Of a stretch of 64,000 bases of DNA, positions 7,702 through 16,468 are shown piece after piece. Position 1 is the stretch's first letter, and the number at the start of each line of letters is the position of its first letter. Position numbers and translations under genes: made by a program. The stretch spans positions 298,538 to 362,537 of the forward strand of contig JBEKDZ010000003.1 of NCBI GenBank assembly GCA_050014095.1, read 5' to 3'. Source of the DNA: RBG-13-51-18 sp050014095. Lineage in GTDB: Bacteria; Chloroflexota; Dehalococcoidia; Dehalococcoidales; RBG-16-60-22. The notes under the pieces were generated by a model. It worked only from the letters and a program-made list of their open reading frames with translations, had not been told where the DNA came from and searched no databases.

Positions 7702-9233
7702 TACTGTACAATAGGTAGAACTCCCTCTTTTTCGATGGTAACCTTCTCAGGTATCATAGGCATAGTATATGTCAGAACTGCTTCATTACCAGTTACTCGA
7801 ATATCTTTAATGAAGCTCTTTATAAACGTCCGTCTCTCCGCTAATGTCCCTTCTTTAAGAATGTCATGCAATTCATCGATATAACATGATACAGTTTCAA
7901 GGTCAGTGAGCTCTACTTTCCTGTCTGACATCTGACTTTCGATTTCAATCCTTTTTGCCTGAAGCTGTTCCTGACGCTGTCGTAAATCACGAATTCTGAC
8001 GATCAAATCATCCAGATTCAACTTACCCGCCTCAATAGCATCATATAGCCGTTCCAGGCGATGATTAATGTCTGTTATCGTATCTGATATCAACCCAAGT
8101 TCATTCTGGTATGACTGCATAGTCGAGTCCATCTCATCATTGACCATATGTACAAGATTAATCAGGCTTCCCCGGGTTAAAATACGCTCCTTTATCTGCT
8201 TTATCACAACTGATTCGAATTTATCCGTGTTCAGATATTTAGCCAGACACGACCCGCTGCCTTTTTTGTCAAGGGTACCACAGACATAGTAGGCAAACTC
8301 CCCGTTCTTCGCATATTTACCGACGAGCGCTTTACCACAGTAGCCACAATAGGTTATACCACTAAGTAGAAATGGGCTGGAAGCTCTTCTGGGATGGATC
8401 CTCTTGGGCATCCGTTCTTTCATCAGGGTTTGTACTTTTAAGAAAGTCTCTCTGTCGATAATGGAGGGACAGATGTTCTCTGTACGTATTGGTTCATGAC
8501 CGTGTTTACTGTTCTTCCCCCAAACAAATACTCCTGTATATATCTCGTTATTTAATATGAAATAGACGCCGGTCTTTCCCCATCCTTTACCTTTCGGGGC
8601 GAGAATACCCTTTTCATTAAGATCTCTAACTGTCTCGATTAATCCTTTACCGTTGATTATTCCATCGAAGATATCAGCTACTATACTAGCTTCAACAGGA
8701 TCAATTTCCAGTTTGGTTCGCTCTTTATTACCGTCTCGGACTCTTATTTTCCGATAACCATAAGGTGCTTTACTTGATAGGTAAAAACCTCTAGAGGCAC
8801 TTTCTCTCATACCCCTAGTTACCTCTTCGCCCAGATTGTCCGAGTAGAATTCATCAAGGCTCTCGATAATGGCTTCAAGCAACCTGCCTGTGGGTGTATC
8901 ATCAAAAGGTTCGTTTATCGAGACTACTTGTACCCCTGCCTTTTTTAGCATTGCTTTGTAGAGAATGGAATCCTCTCGGCTCCGGGTAAAACGTGAGTAT
9001 TTCCAGACAAGAATCTGTTCAAAGGGCTTAGTGGGACGTCGGGCTAGAGAAACCATTTCCTTAAAAGCAGGACGGGCTGTCGTCCTGCCAGTCTCTGCCT
9101 CATCAACGAATTCACGTATAATCTGGTGACCGTTACGAGTAGAATACTCCCTGAGTGCCCTGAGTTGAGCTGATATGGATAAGTCAACATCCTGTTTCTC
9201 CGACGAGACCCTGGTATAAAGAGCTACTTTCAT
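7689..9233 (-). CDS. Large serine recombinase (site-specific integrase of the island)
   Basis: The start at 9,233 is preceded by GAAGGAAGG and gives 514 residues. The N-terminal resolvase domain begins KVALYTRVSSEKQ with catalytic Ser10, followed by FVDEAETGRTTARP and KYSRFTRS. A Recombinase domain follows (APYGYRKI, then VRDLNEKGI), then a zinc ribbon (CGYCGK with a second Cys pair, about residues 300-340). A coiled coil spans about 370-450. The last codons and the TAG stop are read through the attL core and the tRNA-Val 3' end, placing the gene at the very end of the element. It should catalyse integration and excision. The downstream gene order suggests minus-strand expression from near 9,240. 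Confidence 0.93.
   Translation of the reverse strand: MKVALYTRVSSEKQDVDLSISAQLRALREYSTRNGHQIIREFVDEAETGRTTARPAFKEMVSLARRPTKPFEQILVWKYSRFTRSREDSILYKAMLKKAGVQVVSINEPFDDTPTGRLLEAIIESLDEFYSDNLGEEVTRGMRESASRGFYLSSKAPYGYRKIRVRDGNKERTKLEIDPVEASIVADIFDGIINGKGLIETVRDLNEKGILAPKGKGWGKTGVYFILNNEIYTGVFVWGKNSKHGHEPIRTENICPSIIDRETFLKVQTLMKERMPKRIHPRRASSPFLLSGITYCGYCGKALVGKYAKNGEFAYYVCGTLDKKGSGSCLAKYLNTDKFESVVIKQIKERILTRGSLINLVHMVNDEMDSTMQSYQNELGLISDTITDINHRLERLYDAIEAGKLNLDDLIVRIRDLRQRQEQLQAKRIEIESQMSDRKVELTDLETVSCYIDELHDILKEGTLAERRTFIKSFIKDIRVTGNEAVLTYTMPMIPEKVTIEKEGVLPIVQYGGR
7690..7722. other. attL: tRNA-Val 3' end plus right-hand P' arm
   Basis: The 13 bp core TACCGCCCACCAT (7,690-7,702) is followed by the 20-nt arm ACTGTACAATAGGTAGAACT (7,703-7,722). 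The arm is an inverted copy (18 of 20 positions) of the arm beside the second core at 53,680-53,692. Joining the two ends gives a 52-nt near-palindromic attP of the 20-12-20 form, as expected for a large serine integrase. Confidence 0.85.
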
Positions 9234-9267
9234 GGTATTCCTTCCTTCTCTAATCAATTGGACTTTG

Positions 9268-10104
9268 TTATATGGGGCAGTATTTGCAGCGTCCCGGCAC
9301 TATTCGCCTGAGTCTTATTATCGCCAGTTCTTCACGGAGTTTACCACCCAGGCGTCCAATTTCGGAAACTGTTTTTTCCAAATCACAATATGCTTCCCAG
9401 CCTTTTAGACTGGGTTCTAGCTCCTCCAGAACTACCCGCATTATTTCTTTATACCCATCGGCATGTTCATTATCCATTTTACCCATCTGCCAACAGCCAT
9501 AACGAAGATTCACCAACCCCTCTCCTGCAGGCTCAGTTAGCAGGTTCTCTTTGGTATTAAGTCCTTTATACCCATGAGACCACTGACTTGCCTGAGCAGA
9601 AAGAGCACTGACAATGCCGGGGATAATCCCATCCAGGCCAGCATTGACTAGAGGCGTCAGCTTGCGATGTGCTTTCGCCGCTTGCTCTATAATACTCCCT
9701 ATTTTCTGTAGTTGTTCGTCGCTTTTTGGGTGCAGGCTCCGCCATTTTGACATATAGCTCCATATGGGTGAGCGCGGCAAATGCTGACGCAATGCAGCTT
9801 CCATAAAGTCATCATCCAGCGATGATGTAACATTTTCTGTCCCCGATATTTCGGAATTCAGCTTTTCGGCAAACTTACGTAGGTCATCATAGTGCCTCTC
9901 CAAAGCGTTACGAAGCACGATCGATCTGGCTTCGCGAGCCTCCCGCTCTTGTTTAGCCAATTCGATTTGCTTGCGTACCGTGCGGACGTCGAATCCGTCT
10001 TTGACGGCAATTTGAGGGGGAGATTCCCCGTTCTCCTCGTTGCGCTTTAACCAGTCACGTCGGACCTCAGGTTTAATTGGCGGCTTCCTAGTTCTTTTTG
10101 TCAT
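9268..10104 (-). CDS. Island protein with N-terminal helix-turn-helix-like region
   Basis: The ATG at 10,104 has GGGAGGT five bases upstream, so I prefer it to an earlier in-frame ATG at 10,170. It gives 278 residues. The N-terminal part (KPEVRRDWLKRNEENGES, then VRTVRKQIELAKQEREAREAR) resembles a helix-turn-helix used by resolvase-type or homeodomain-like proteins, followed by a basic helix. The rest is helical with no motif I recognise. It ends 35 bp before the recombinase start on the same strand, so it is probably co-transcribed. A role as recombination directionality or regulatory factor is possible but is an inference from position only. Confidence 0.6.
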   Translation of the reverse strand: MTKRTRKPPIKPEVRRDWLKRNEENGESPPQIAVKDGFDVRTVRKQIELAKQEREAREARSIVLRNALERHYDDLRKFAEKLNSEISGTENVTSSLDDDFMEAALRQHLPRSPIWSYMSKWRSLHPKSDEQLQKIGSIIEQAAKAHRKLTPLVNAGLDGIIPGIVSALSAQASQWSHGYKGLNTKENLLTEPAGEGLVNLRYGCWQMGKMDNEHADGYKEIMRVVLEELEPSLKGWEAYCDLEKTVSEIGRLGGKLREELAIIRLRRIVPGRCKYCPI

Positions 10105-10244
10105 ATACCTCCCAGTACCTACATATTGGTATTTCTGAACTATCTTACCACGCATGATTAGTGTTGTCAAGTGTCATTCTGATTCTAATATAGTTTATAT
10201 AATGCTTTTATAGTGTTGATTTAATCATATCGTCTTGTCATACT

Positions 10245-10448
10245 ATGTATGTTATGAACGATAAGTCAATTCTAAGCCATCCTGAATCGTTAAGTCAAGA
10301 TGAAATTGAAACAACCCGTCTACAAAATGGACTACGGGTTCTGGCAAGGATAATTGCACACGATCTTGTAAGGCAACAGAGAGGTATCCGGGACAAGACA
10401 TATCCCAAGATGGATACTCACCAAACACCAAAGCACGATGAAGTATGA
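10245..10448 (+). CDS. Small hypothetical protein translationally coupled to a tyrosine recombinase
   Basis: The 67-residue product (or 64 residues from the ATG at 10,254) has no clear ribosome binding site for either start. Its stop overlaps the start of the next gene in an ATGA arrangement, which supports it being real. The central part (LQNGLRVLARIIAHDLVRQQR) could form one amphipathic helix. No family recognised. It begins the + strand operon that diverges from the recombinase operon. Confidence 0.5.
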   Translation: MYVMNDKSILSHPESLSQDEIETTRLQNGLRVLARIIAHDLVRQQRGIRDKTYPKMDTHQTPKHDEV

Positions 10449-11134
10449 AATCTTATCTTACACCAGAAGAGATAATCACTCTTGAGAATGCGGCTTCGAA
10501 CCTAAGAGACCGACTTCTGATTCACACGTTGTTTCATTTGGGATGCCGTGTCTCCGAAGCGCTAGGGATTACTGTAGAGGATATCGACCTTGCCGCGGGT
10601 ACTGTTAGTATTGAGCATCTGAAGATGCGCATGAAGTTATCCTGTCCCCACTGTGCAGTCGGGCTCGGCAGGAGTCACACCTATTGTCCTAGGTGCGGAG
10701 TTAAAGTAGATAAGGTAGTTGCTGAGGAAAAGGAACACCGCCGACAAAGAGTCCTACCTATTGACCAAGATACACTGGCTATGCTTAAAGACTACATCGA
10801 ACGAGGTGGCCCGGTTGTTAAAGATGACAAACGACTTCTCTTCGGAATAAACCGTCATCGTGCTTGGCAGATAGTTAAAGAATGTGCTGAAAGGGCAGGC
10901 TTACCCAAAATCACCAACCCTGAAACGGGAAAGTCTCACAACGTTAGCCCTCATAGATTTAGAGATGCCTTCGCAGTTAATGCGATAAAGGTTGATGATT
11001 CTGGCGACGGCCTGCGACTTCTCCAGGAGCACCTCGGACATCAGAGTTTCAATACAACAGCCAAATACAGAAAAGTCGCCGGTGAAGAGCACCGCGAGTG
11101 GTATGACAAGTTGTGGAAGGGTAATAAGTCATGA
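10445..11134 (+). CDS. Tyrosine recombinase, catalytic-domain-only form with an inserted zinc finger
   Basis: The 229-residue protein carries the phage-integrase catalytic set: Arg35 in LGCRVSEAL, His170 and Arg173 in SPHRFRDAF, His199 in EHLGHQSF and Tyr208 in TAKYRKV. The usual N-terminal core-binding (SAM-like) domain is nearly absent. In its place a four-Cys finger (CPHC at 67-70, CPRC at 81-84) is inserted early in the catalytic domain. Both neighbours overlap it by ATGA, so three genes form one tight unit. It may resolve element multimers or act on the island's own repeats; the serine recombinase better explains the integration itself. Confidence 0.85.
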   Translation: MKSYLTPEEIITLENAASNLRDRLLIHTLFHLGCRVSEALGITVEDIDLAAGTVSIEHLKMRMKLSCPHCAVGLGRSHTYCPRCGVKVDKVVAEEKEHRRQRVLPIDQDTLAMLKDYIERGGPVVKDDKRLLFGINRHRAWQIVKECAERAGLPKITNPETGKSHNVSPHRFRDAFAVNAIKVDDSGDGLRLLQEHLGHQSFNTTAKYRKVAGEEHREWYDKLWKGNKS

Positions 11135-11634
11135 CCTTTCCACTTAAACCTAAGCGCGGGGGATTCCTAAGGCCTTTCGGCTGCGGCTGGTTTATCCGAG
11201 AATTTTTACTGGGCCACGGCCCGTATGGTTCACCAACCCTAGACCCAAGTGTTGGTGCTCCTCAAGCCGATATTTTCCACTACTACAAATTAGCACTTAT
11301 AAGAGCCACGGCATTAGATAGAGCCACCAGAACAGAAGAGAGAACAGCCAAGCGAGAAAAACGAGTAATCAATCCTGACACCATAGATAAGCTCGCCCAA
11401 AGATACTTGTCTCGAATGCCGTATAAAGCCCAGGGCTGTCGGTATCATTCGTTTGTCGTCTACTTCTCGACTCTTCAAAGACTGGGCTGGGTCGAACCCA
11501 CAGGTCAAGAAGAGCCTTCAGCGTTTCAAGACTACTACCCACCAGGTCAACCTCGAAAATATTTTCTACTCACCAATACCGGAATGGCTGCCAGCGATAG
11601 CGAATGGGCTAATCCTACACAGAGAACTCGATAA
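11131..11634 (+). CDS. Hypothetical protein coupled to the tyrosine recombinase
   Basis: The ATG at 11,131 overlaps the recombinase stop. The 167 residues include a basic helix (ALDRATRTEERTAKREKR) and a segment reminiscent of a winged helix (IDKLAQRYLSRMPYKAQ, then FVVYFSTLQRLGWVEPTG, then RKYFLLTNTGMAA), where the last strand pair would form the wing. DNA binding is therefore plausible. No family recognised. Strict coupling suggests a partner or regulator of the recombinase. Confidence 0.55.
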   Translation: MTFPLKPKRGGFLRPFGCGWFIREFLLGHGPYGSPTLDPSVGAPQADIFHYYKLALIRATALDRATRTEERTAKREKRVINPDTIDKLAQRYLSRMPYKAQGCRYHSFVVYFSTLQRLGWVEPTGQEEPSAFQDYYPPGQPRKYFLLTNTGMAASDSEWANPTQRTR

Positions 11635-11866
11635 CTAAAAACGGCATCCTCACCAATGCCCCTAACAGTTCTAGCACGCTCCATAATCCACAACCAGCCT
11701 CTTTAATGCCTTCTGATATACCAATTATCAGCCGATTGCTAAAGACACAATAACCCTAGCCGAATAACGAAAAGTTCAATCGCCTACCTCTCTAGAGAGC
11801 CTGTAGTGCTTACAGCTCATTTTCACAGCTTAAGACCATACTCCAAATTGTTCAATTTCAGGTATT

Positions 11867-11902
11867 TTAGCTTTGACAGGGTTTTAAGGCGGTTTAGCTT
11901 TG
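11867..11902. repeat. Pair of decamers TTAGCTTTGA
   Basis: Two identical copies start 26 bp apart, 210-245 bp upstream of the sigma-like gene. They match the reverse complement of the TCAAAGCTAA unit in the large field at 14.9 kb and may be binding sites for the same factor. Confidence 0.6.
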
Positions 11903-12056
11903 ATAAGTCAAAAGTCCGTAAATATAGGTTCATTCTGTAATATCACTTTCCTTCCTTTTGTTCAATACTAAATATGGAATATCTACGCACTTTAACAACC
12001 GAATATCAATAGAGCCTTGACCCGAACGCTTGCCCTATCTGGCGAGTAAATAAAGT

Positions 12057-12085
12057 GCCCTAGACTAGCTGACACTAGCTAGGGC
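12057..12085. promoter_or_regulatory. Palindromic candidate operator
   Basis: GCCCTAG and CTAGGGC form the outer arms, with further CTAG pairs inside. The element ends 26 bp before the ATG at 12,112, between it and any upstream promoter. It may be an operator or an attenuating hairpin. Confidence 0.45.
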
Positions 12086-12111
12086 AAATCTAACAAAGGC
12101 GGTGAGGCACA

Positions 12112-12657
12112 ATGCTAGACTGGGACAAGTATATCGCAGTAGCCGACAGGTTTCAACACAAGGCAAAGAGACAGGACAGAGAGGACTTGAAGCATACCAT
12201 CATACTAAGGTTAGCTCAAGTCGCCAGCAATAACGGACACAAGCCGTTTACCGAAGCCGTGATGTATCGTATAGCCAGCTATGTAGTCGCTGATTATTGG
12301 CGGACACAATACAAGCTCACTAACGGACTGGACTGTGGAAGCTGTAGCCGAAAGCAAAGGCAAAAATGCCGGTCTGGAGACTTATATCATCAGTGCCCTA
12401 AAGCTATCAAGCTGGAGAGTTTAAGTAAGCCCATCATAGACAGCGAAGGGCATATTACCGAGCTTGGGGAACTGATAGCCGATGATAGGGCTATTGACCT
12501 TGACGCTTGGCTGGAAGCTAAAACATTCCTGCTAGGCTTCCCTAAAAGGCTGATGGAAATAGCCTATAAAATAGACAACGGCGACAACCTGACTAATGCA
12601 GACATGATTTATCTTTGCCGTTTTAGGAAAAAAGACCAAATAAAGCTTTTTAAGTGA
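12112..12657 (+). CDS. Sigma-70-like / RNA polymerase sigma region 2-like island protein
   Basis: The 181-residue protein begins 8 bp after GGTGAGG. The first 70 residues (FQHKAKRQDREDLKHTIILRLAQVA, then YRIASYVVADYWRTQYKL) resemble sigma region 2, including the acidic D-REDL segment and the aromatic DYWR end. A Cys cluster follows (CGSC, KC and QC near residues 75-105), then the pattern SLSKPIIDSEGHITELGELIAD typical of sigma-like linkers. The final part could be a weak region 4. It may direct transcription of element genes. The Cys insertion is unusual. A purely structural phage protein remains possible. Confidence 0.55.
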   Translation: MLDWDKYIAVADRFQHKAKRQDREDLKHTIILRLAQVASNNGHKPFTEAVMYRIASYVVADYWRTQYKLTNGLDCGSCSRKQRQKCRSGDLYHQCPKAIKLESLSKPIIDSEGHITELGELIADDRAIDLDAWLEAKTFLLGFPKRLMEIAYKIDNGDNLTNADMIYLCRFRKKDQIKLFK

Positions 12658-12840
12658 AAGGTTTTAACCTCAAATCCCGACTTATATAGTGGAAGCACCG
12701 ATAATGCCAGCGAGTTGCGGGTTATCGGTTAGCTTACTACTAGGCGAAGCCGATAGCCTTGCCCACTATCGGATAGCCAAAAGGAAGGTGTTCAAATAGA
12801 ACAACTGAATATTGAGGGCAAGCGTTCAGGTGAGGGCTTT

Positions 12841-14016
12841 GTGGCACACAAGGCGATACTGGTAAACGCCTTAAGTCGGGCACTAGCCGAAAGGGTGGTG
12901 CTCATCGACTTTACCATCGGGCGTAAAGGTTTCCTTACCTATCTTAAGTCTCTCGGCGGGAGCAACATCGTTAAGGTAGTTCCTGCCAACGGTAGTGCTA
13001 GCGGGTCGCAGACTAACGGACACAAGAGACTTAAGGTGGTCTGCGGAGCTAATACCAGCTACCTTGACGACATGGCTTGGGTGGGTGAGAAAACACCCTT
13101 GACGCTCTGCGATGTCAGAGTCAGCCCTTCCAATACTGTCAAGCCTAACCTCGGAGCACTGGAGCTATCGGAAGCCCTGTCAAGGGTATTACCCTTTACT
13201 GCCAGAGAGGATAATAGACCTGTCTTACAGTGTGTCCTCTTTAAGGTGGCAGAAGGGAAGCTCACGCTAGTGAGCGCCGATGGTTTCAGACTATCCGTCG
13301 TAAAGCTGGATTATGATGGTGATGAGGGGCAAGTCCTGATAAACAGGGATGAGCTAAGGGGTGTCACCAGTGCTTTACGGCGTGCCTATCGGGTGAGGGT
13401 AAGCTTTGAGAAAAACGGAGAAAGCCTTGACGGCATGAGCCTCGTACTGGATACCGAGCTAATCCGCTATAAATGGCGGGGAGCCGATGGTGATTTCCCC
13501 GAATACGAGAAGCTGATACCCGCCGAGTTCAACACCTTTGTTAGCTTTGACGCTAACGAGGCATTGAAAGCGGTAAGCTCACTCAAAGTTCTGTCCGATA
13601 GCAAGACATACCCGATAGACCTCACCATCGGCAACGGCAAGGTAATCATGTCCAATCCCGATGATAAGGGACTGGTGGAGATACCTGCCGATAATTTAGG
13701 CGAAGGAAGGATAAGGCTTGATGGCAGCTATCTCGCTGATGCCTTAAGGGCTTGTGGCGGGATGGTGGACTTAAAGCTTATGGATAGCAAGTCGCCGATG
13801 CTCTTTACCTCTCCCGACTATGAGCTAGTGGTGATGCCGATGCTTACTAGCGAAAGCCAGAAGCCAGCCAGTGAGGCACAGACCGCCGAGCCAGAGCCAG
13901 CCGAGGTTGAGGAAGCCGAGAAAACCGAAGCGGTAGCCGAAGCCGAGGAAATCACTAAAGCCAAGTCCCGACACAAGTCGGGAAAGCACAAGGCGAAACA
14001 ACCAGTTGCCGTGTAG
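12841..14016 (+). CDS. DnaN-like sliding clamp (DNA polymerase III beta subunit homologue), atypical N-terminus
   Basis: The 391-residue protein contains clear beta-clamp landmarks: LPFTAREDNRPVLQCVLF and LTLVSADGFRLSVV (domain 2), YKWRGADGDFPEYEKLIP, and a domain-3 end FTSPDYELVVMPM. Domain 1 is short and divergent (first 100 residues lack the usual pattern). A charged Glu/Ala/Lys tail of about 50 residues follows the normal C-terminus. I use the GTG at 12,841 after AGGTGAGG. An in-frame extension back to about 12,796 after AAGGAAGGTG would need a rare ATA start. A clamp on an integrative element implies self-directed DNA synthesis; the adjacent decamer field supports this. Confidence 0.78.
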   Translation: MAHKAILVNALSRALAERVVLIDFTIGRKGFLTYLKSLGGSNIVKVVPANGSASGSQTNGHKRLKVVCGANTSYLDDMAWVGEKTPLTLCDVRVSPSNTVKPNLGALELSEALSRVLPFTAREDNRPVLQCVLFKVAEGKLTLVSADGFRLSVVKLDYDGDEGQVLINRDELRGVTSALRRAYRVRVSFEKNGESLDGMSLVLDTELIRYKWRGADGDFPEYEKLIPAEFNTFVSFDANEALKAVSSLKVLSDSKTYPIDLTIGNGKVIMSNPDDKGLVEIPADNLGEGRIRLDGSYLADALRACGGMVDLKLMDSKSPMLFTSPDYELVVMPMLTSESQKPASEAQTAEPEPAEVEEAEKTEAVAEAEEITKAKSRHKSGKHKAKQPVAV

Positions 14017-14065
14017 CCAAACAACCAAAACTGAACGCTTGAACTCACAAAACAGCCAACGCAGG

Positions 14066-14091
14066 AAAGCGGGGGATGACCCCGCTTTTTT
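14066..14091 (+). terminator. Intrinsic terminator after the clamp gene
   Basis: AAAGCGGGG (14,066-14,074) pairs with CCCCGCTTT (14,080-14,088) around a GATGA loop and is followed by Ts. It lies 50 bp after the DnaN-like stop. Confidence 0.85.
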
Positions 14092-14328
14092 GCTATTTTC
14101 AGGGGGTATTCCTGCACCGATGCGGGGGTGGGAACACTCCCTTTAATTTTGGCTGAACGGGACAGGGAGTGCTGATGCCCGATGGCAGTGCAAGGCACGA
14201 TTGGCAGGGAAATAACCGGCGGTTGCGTACTTTTGGAAGTTGGTACAGTTGTACAGTACGAGTAAGAACCAAGGAGAATAGGCGCTCTGAATTATATTCC
14301 GAAAAGAACAGGGAAAGGAGGTGAAACT

Positions 14329-14652
14329 ATGCCTATCAAGTGGAGTCCTCTCAGGGTAATTGAAGCGATGGACATGGTCGAGGAATATATCAGCCAGTCT
14401 ATTGAGCCACTGGAGCAAGCTAGGATTATTGCCCGCGAAGCCATGGATATCCCGAACCTACCTCAGTATGTTACCCAACATTTACTACGAATTATCGGTG
14501 AGATAGACCGGGCAATCGGCGGCAGCCAGTGGGAGCCGGTCGGTCGGCTGAAGGCAGGAATACAGTCCGTTCGCGAGTCTTTACCCAATGGAGCAGTTGA
14601 CGAAGAGAGAAAGAAACTGGAGAGTGGAAGTCAGCCGAGTCTGATGGCTTGA
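14329..14652 (+). CDS. Hypothetical helical island protein
   Basis: The 107-residue product has a strong ribosome binding site (AAAGGAGGTG, 6 bp spacing) and is followed by a terminator at 14,682, so it is a convincing single gene. It is predicted to be mainly helical (RVIEAMDMVEEYISQSIEPLEQARIIAREAM). No family recognised. It stands between the replication-like genes and the decamer field and could bind either, but nothing in its sequence shows this. Confidence 0.6.
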   Translation: MPIKWSPLRVIEAMDMVEEYISQSIEPLEQARIIAREAMDIPNLPQYVTQHLLRIIGEIDRAIGGSQWEPVGRLKAGIQSVRESLPNGAVDEERKKLESGSQPSLMA

Positions 14653-14681
14653 AGGTATTGGTATTAAAGTCATAACTGTTA

Positions 14682-14713
14682 GGGGCTAGGGAGTATTTCC
14701 CTGGCCCCTTTTT
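14682..14713 (+). terminator. Intrinsic terminator
   Basis: GGGGCTAGGGA (14,682-14,692) pairs with TCCCTGGCCCC around a short TATT loop, followed by a TTTTTT run. It closes the 14,329 gene. Confidence 0.85.
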
Positions 14714-14889
14714 TATCCTTTTTGGGTCACAATTCAGCGCATTGAATGAAGCATTTCCATTAATGTTAAAGATGGCATTGTATTTAGCAAATTCTGGGAC
14801 TTGAAAAACAAAATACTCCCCGGGGCTAATATTAATTTATCATGTTGATTATCAAATACCTAAATACTTCAAAATCAGAGTTGATTATC

Positions 14890-15700
14890 AAAAAGTTAAA
14901 GCTAAGTAAAATCAAAGCTATCAAAGCTAATTAAAAATCAAAGCTAATCAAGGCTAATTAAAAATCAAGGCTATCAAAGCTAATTAAAAATCAAAGCTGA
15001 CTGAAAAATCGTCAAAGCTAAGCCACTAAAGCAAGGTCAATGGATAATCAAAGCTAAAAGCATTTAATAACCAATTTTTCCATTTCATAATCAAAGGTAA
15101 ATCAAAGCTAAACCAACAAAGGATTGTCAAAGCTGATTTTAGAGATTTTTACTAATTACAGAAAACGCTCTATTCAAGCTCATTTTTGATTGACCTTTAT
15201 TTTAGGGCGTAACTGAATGTTGTTAAGGGTAACACTCGAAAAATTTTTAGCTTCTTTTTGGCCCTCTTTATTAGCTTTGACGGTGATTGAATCAGCCTCG
15301 ATTTTCCTTTAGTCTTGACGATATCTAAATCGTTTATGGATTTGTATTGATTAAGTTAGCCTTGATAGAAATTGTATTAACCTCGATTTTCCTTAGTCTT
15401 ATTCAATTTTGATAAGCTAGTCTTGACAGTTTTTGTATCAGCCTTGATTTCTGCTTAGTCTCGATCAACCTTGATTTCTGCTTAGCCTCGATCAACCTTG
15501 ATTTTATTTAGCTTTGACGATATCTAAATCGTGCCTGATTTTCAAGATTAATTAATTTTGTTATCTAGATGGTCGTTCTCCTTAATGATATGAATTTAAT
15601 TAAATGGAAGAAGCTATTAGTCACGTATGATGTGAGACTTTAGCCTTGAGTGATGAAAATCAGCCTTGATTTTACTTTAGCCTTGATTAGCTTTGATAAT
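14890..15700. repeat. Opposed fields of degenerate decamers (TCAAAGCTAA / TTAGCTTTGA)
   Basis: From about 14,897 to 15,140 at least a dozen copies of TCAAAGCTAA or its TCAAGGCTAA variant run in one direction. From about 15,266 to 15,700 about fourteen more degenerate copies run in the other (TTAGCTTTGA, TAGCCTTGAT, CAGCCTCGAT). The halves point away from a centre near 15,200. Spacing is irregular, which differs from CRISPR. An origin, partition site or nucleoprotein platform are the natural readings. A diverged copy of the left half lies at 45,087-45,265. Confidence 0.85.
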
Positions 15701-15905
15701 GTCAAAATCGTATCTAATTTTACAATCAAATTTTCACTTAATAATTTTGAATGAAGAAGTTATAGCCAACATTCACAAAATGAAGTTGTGATATATTGTT
15801 ACCACCCAAGGTATTCAAAATATGTGATAAAAAAATCGAGTATCATACTAAATACCAGCTCTTTTTTACCGGTTGAACAAATTGGACATATGTTCAACTG
15901 GACGG

Positions 15906-15978
15906 GGAGACGGGGGAGGGTGGAACTCCATCATACCGACTTATTTTTAACATATTAAAACAGAGGCAGGCGTTGGCA
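15906..15978. repeat. 73 bp direct repeat, copy A
   Basis: It starts GGAGACGGGGGAGGG and ends GGCGTTGGCA, and matches 22,471-22,543 in length and order with scattered differences. The two copies bracket the 6.5 kb transporter/oxidoreductase module. Confidence 0.75.
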
Positions 15979-16036
15979 GTGTTGTATCGCGAGCGAATGT
16001 AAAAGCCGAGGACTCTATCGTCAACCACCCACAACT

Positions 16037-16357
16037 TTAGCAAGCCAGGGCGCGCGCCACGCCGATACGCTGTCGTTGGCCTCCCGAAAACTCATGCGGA
16101 AAACGGTCAATCATCGAAGGGTCAAGACCGACGATACAGAATTGCCGCTCTACCTTGTCTTTATATTTTCCTCTACGCATTATCATGTGGTGGATTCTCA
16201 ACGGCTCGCCAACGATGCTGCCGGCGCTTTGCCGTGGGTCAAGCGAGGAATAGGTGTCCTGGAAGATAAGGGCCATATTTTTGCGAACTTCTCTCATTTT
16301 CATGGGAACACTCTGGTCGATGCAGATTGAACTAATTATCGCATTAATTCTCCTCAT
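16037..16357 (-). pseudogene. Oligopeptide ABC transporter ATPase (DppF/OppF-like) fragment
   Basis: About 106 codons remain. The Q-loop region (MALIFQDTYSSLDPR) and the signature (HEFSGGQRQRIGVARALA) are clear. Walker A, Walker B and the C-terminal peptide-binding segment are missing, and the frame stops right after the signature helix. The fragment cannot be a working ATPase. It sits 58 bp from direct-repeat copy A, consistent with damage at an insertion or deletion boundary. The matching permeases and binding protein survive downstream, so the system lost its own motor. Confidence 0.85.
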
Positions 16358-16468
16358 TTTTGTACCGGTTTGTGTTTATGTTGGAAAACGTTACCCGGGT
16401 TTTTATCCCCTTTTCATGAACGACGTTCCTGTATAGGAACAAAATATCAGGTTAGTTTTAGTAATAGT

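Larger units (their letters stand above)
11638..12111. other. Gene-free stretch with two decamers and a palindrome
   Basis: No convincing gene is seen. Two copies of TTAGCTTTGA (11,867-11,876 and 11,893-11,902) are inverted-orientation members of the decamer family found in bulk at 14.9-15.7 kb. A palindrome at 12,057-12,085 lies just before the next gene. Confidence 0.6.
14714..16036. other. 1.3 kb gene-free region dominated by decamer repeats
   Basis: I see no credible gene. The region contains the decamer field (14,890-15,700), an AT-rich stretch to about 15,890, and a 73 bp direct repeat (15,906-15,978). Its size and repeat density set it apart from all other intergenic regions here. Confidence 0.75.

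Noticed and set aside
14890..15700. CRISPR array
   Set aside because: The repeated unit is only about 10 bp, degenerate, irregularly spaced and changes orientation near the middle. No cas gene is present.
16254..16436. Small + strand membrane-like peptide
   Set aside because: It is the antisense of the DppF-type relic and adjacent spacer; hydrophobicity is accidental.
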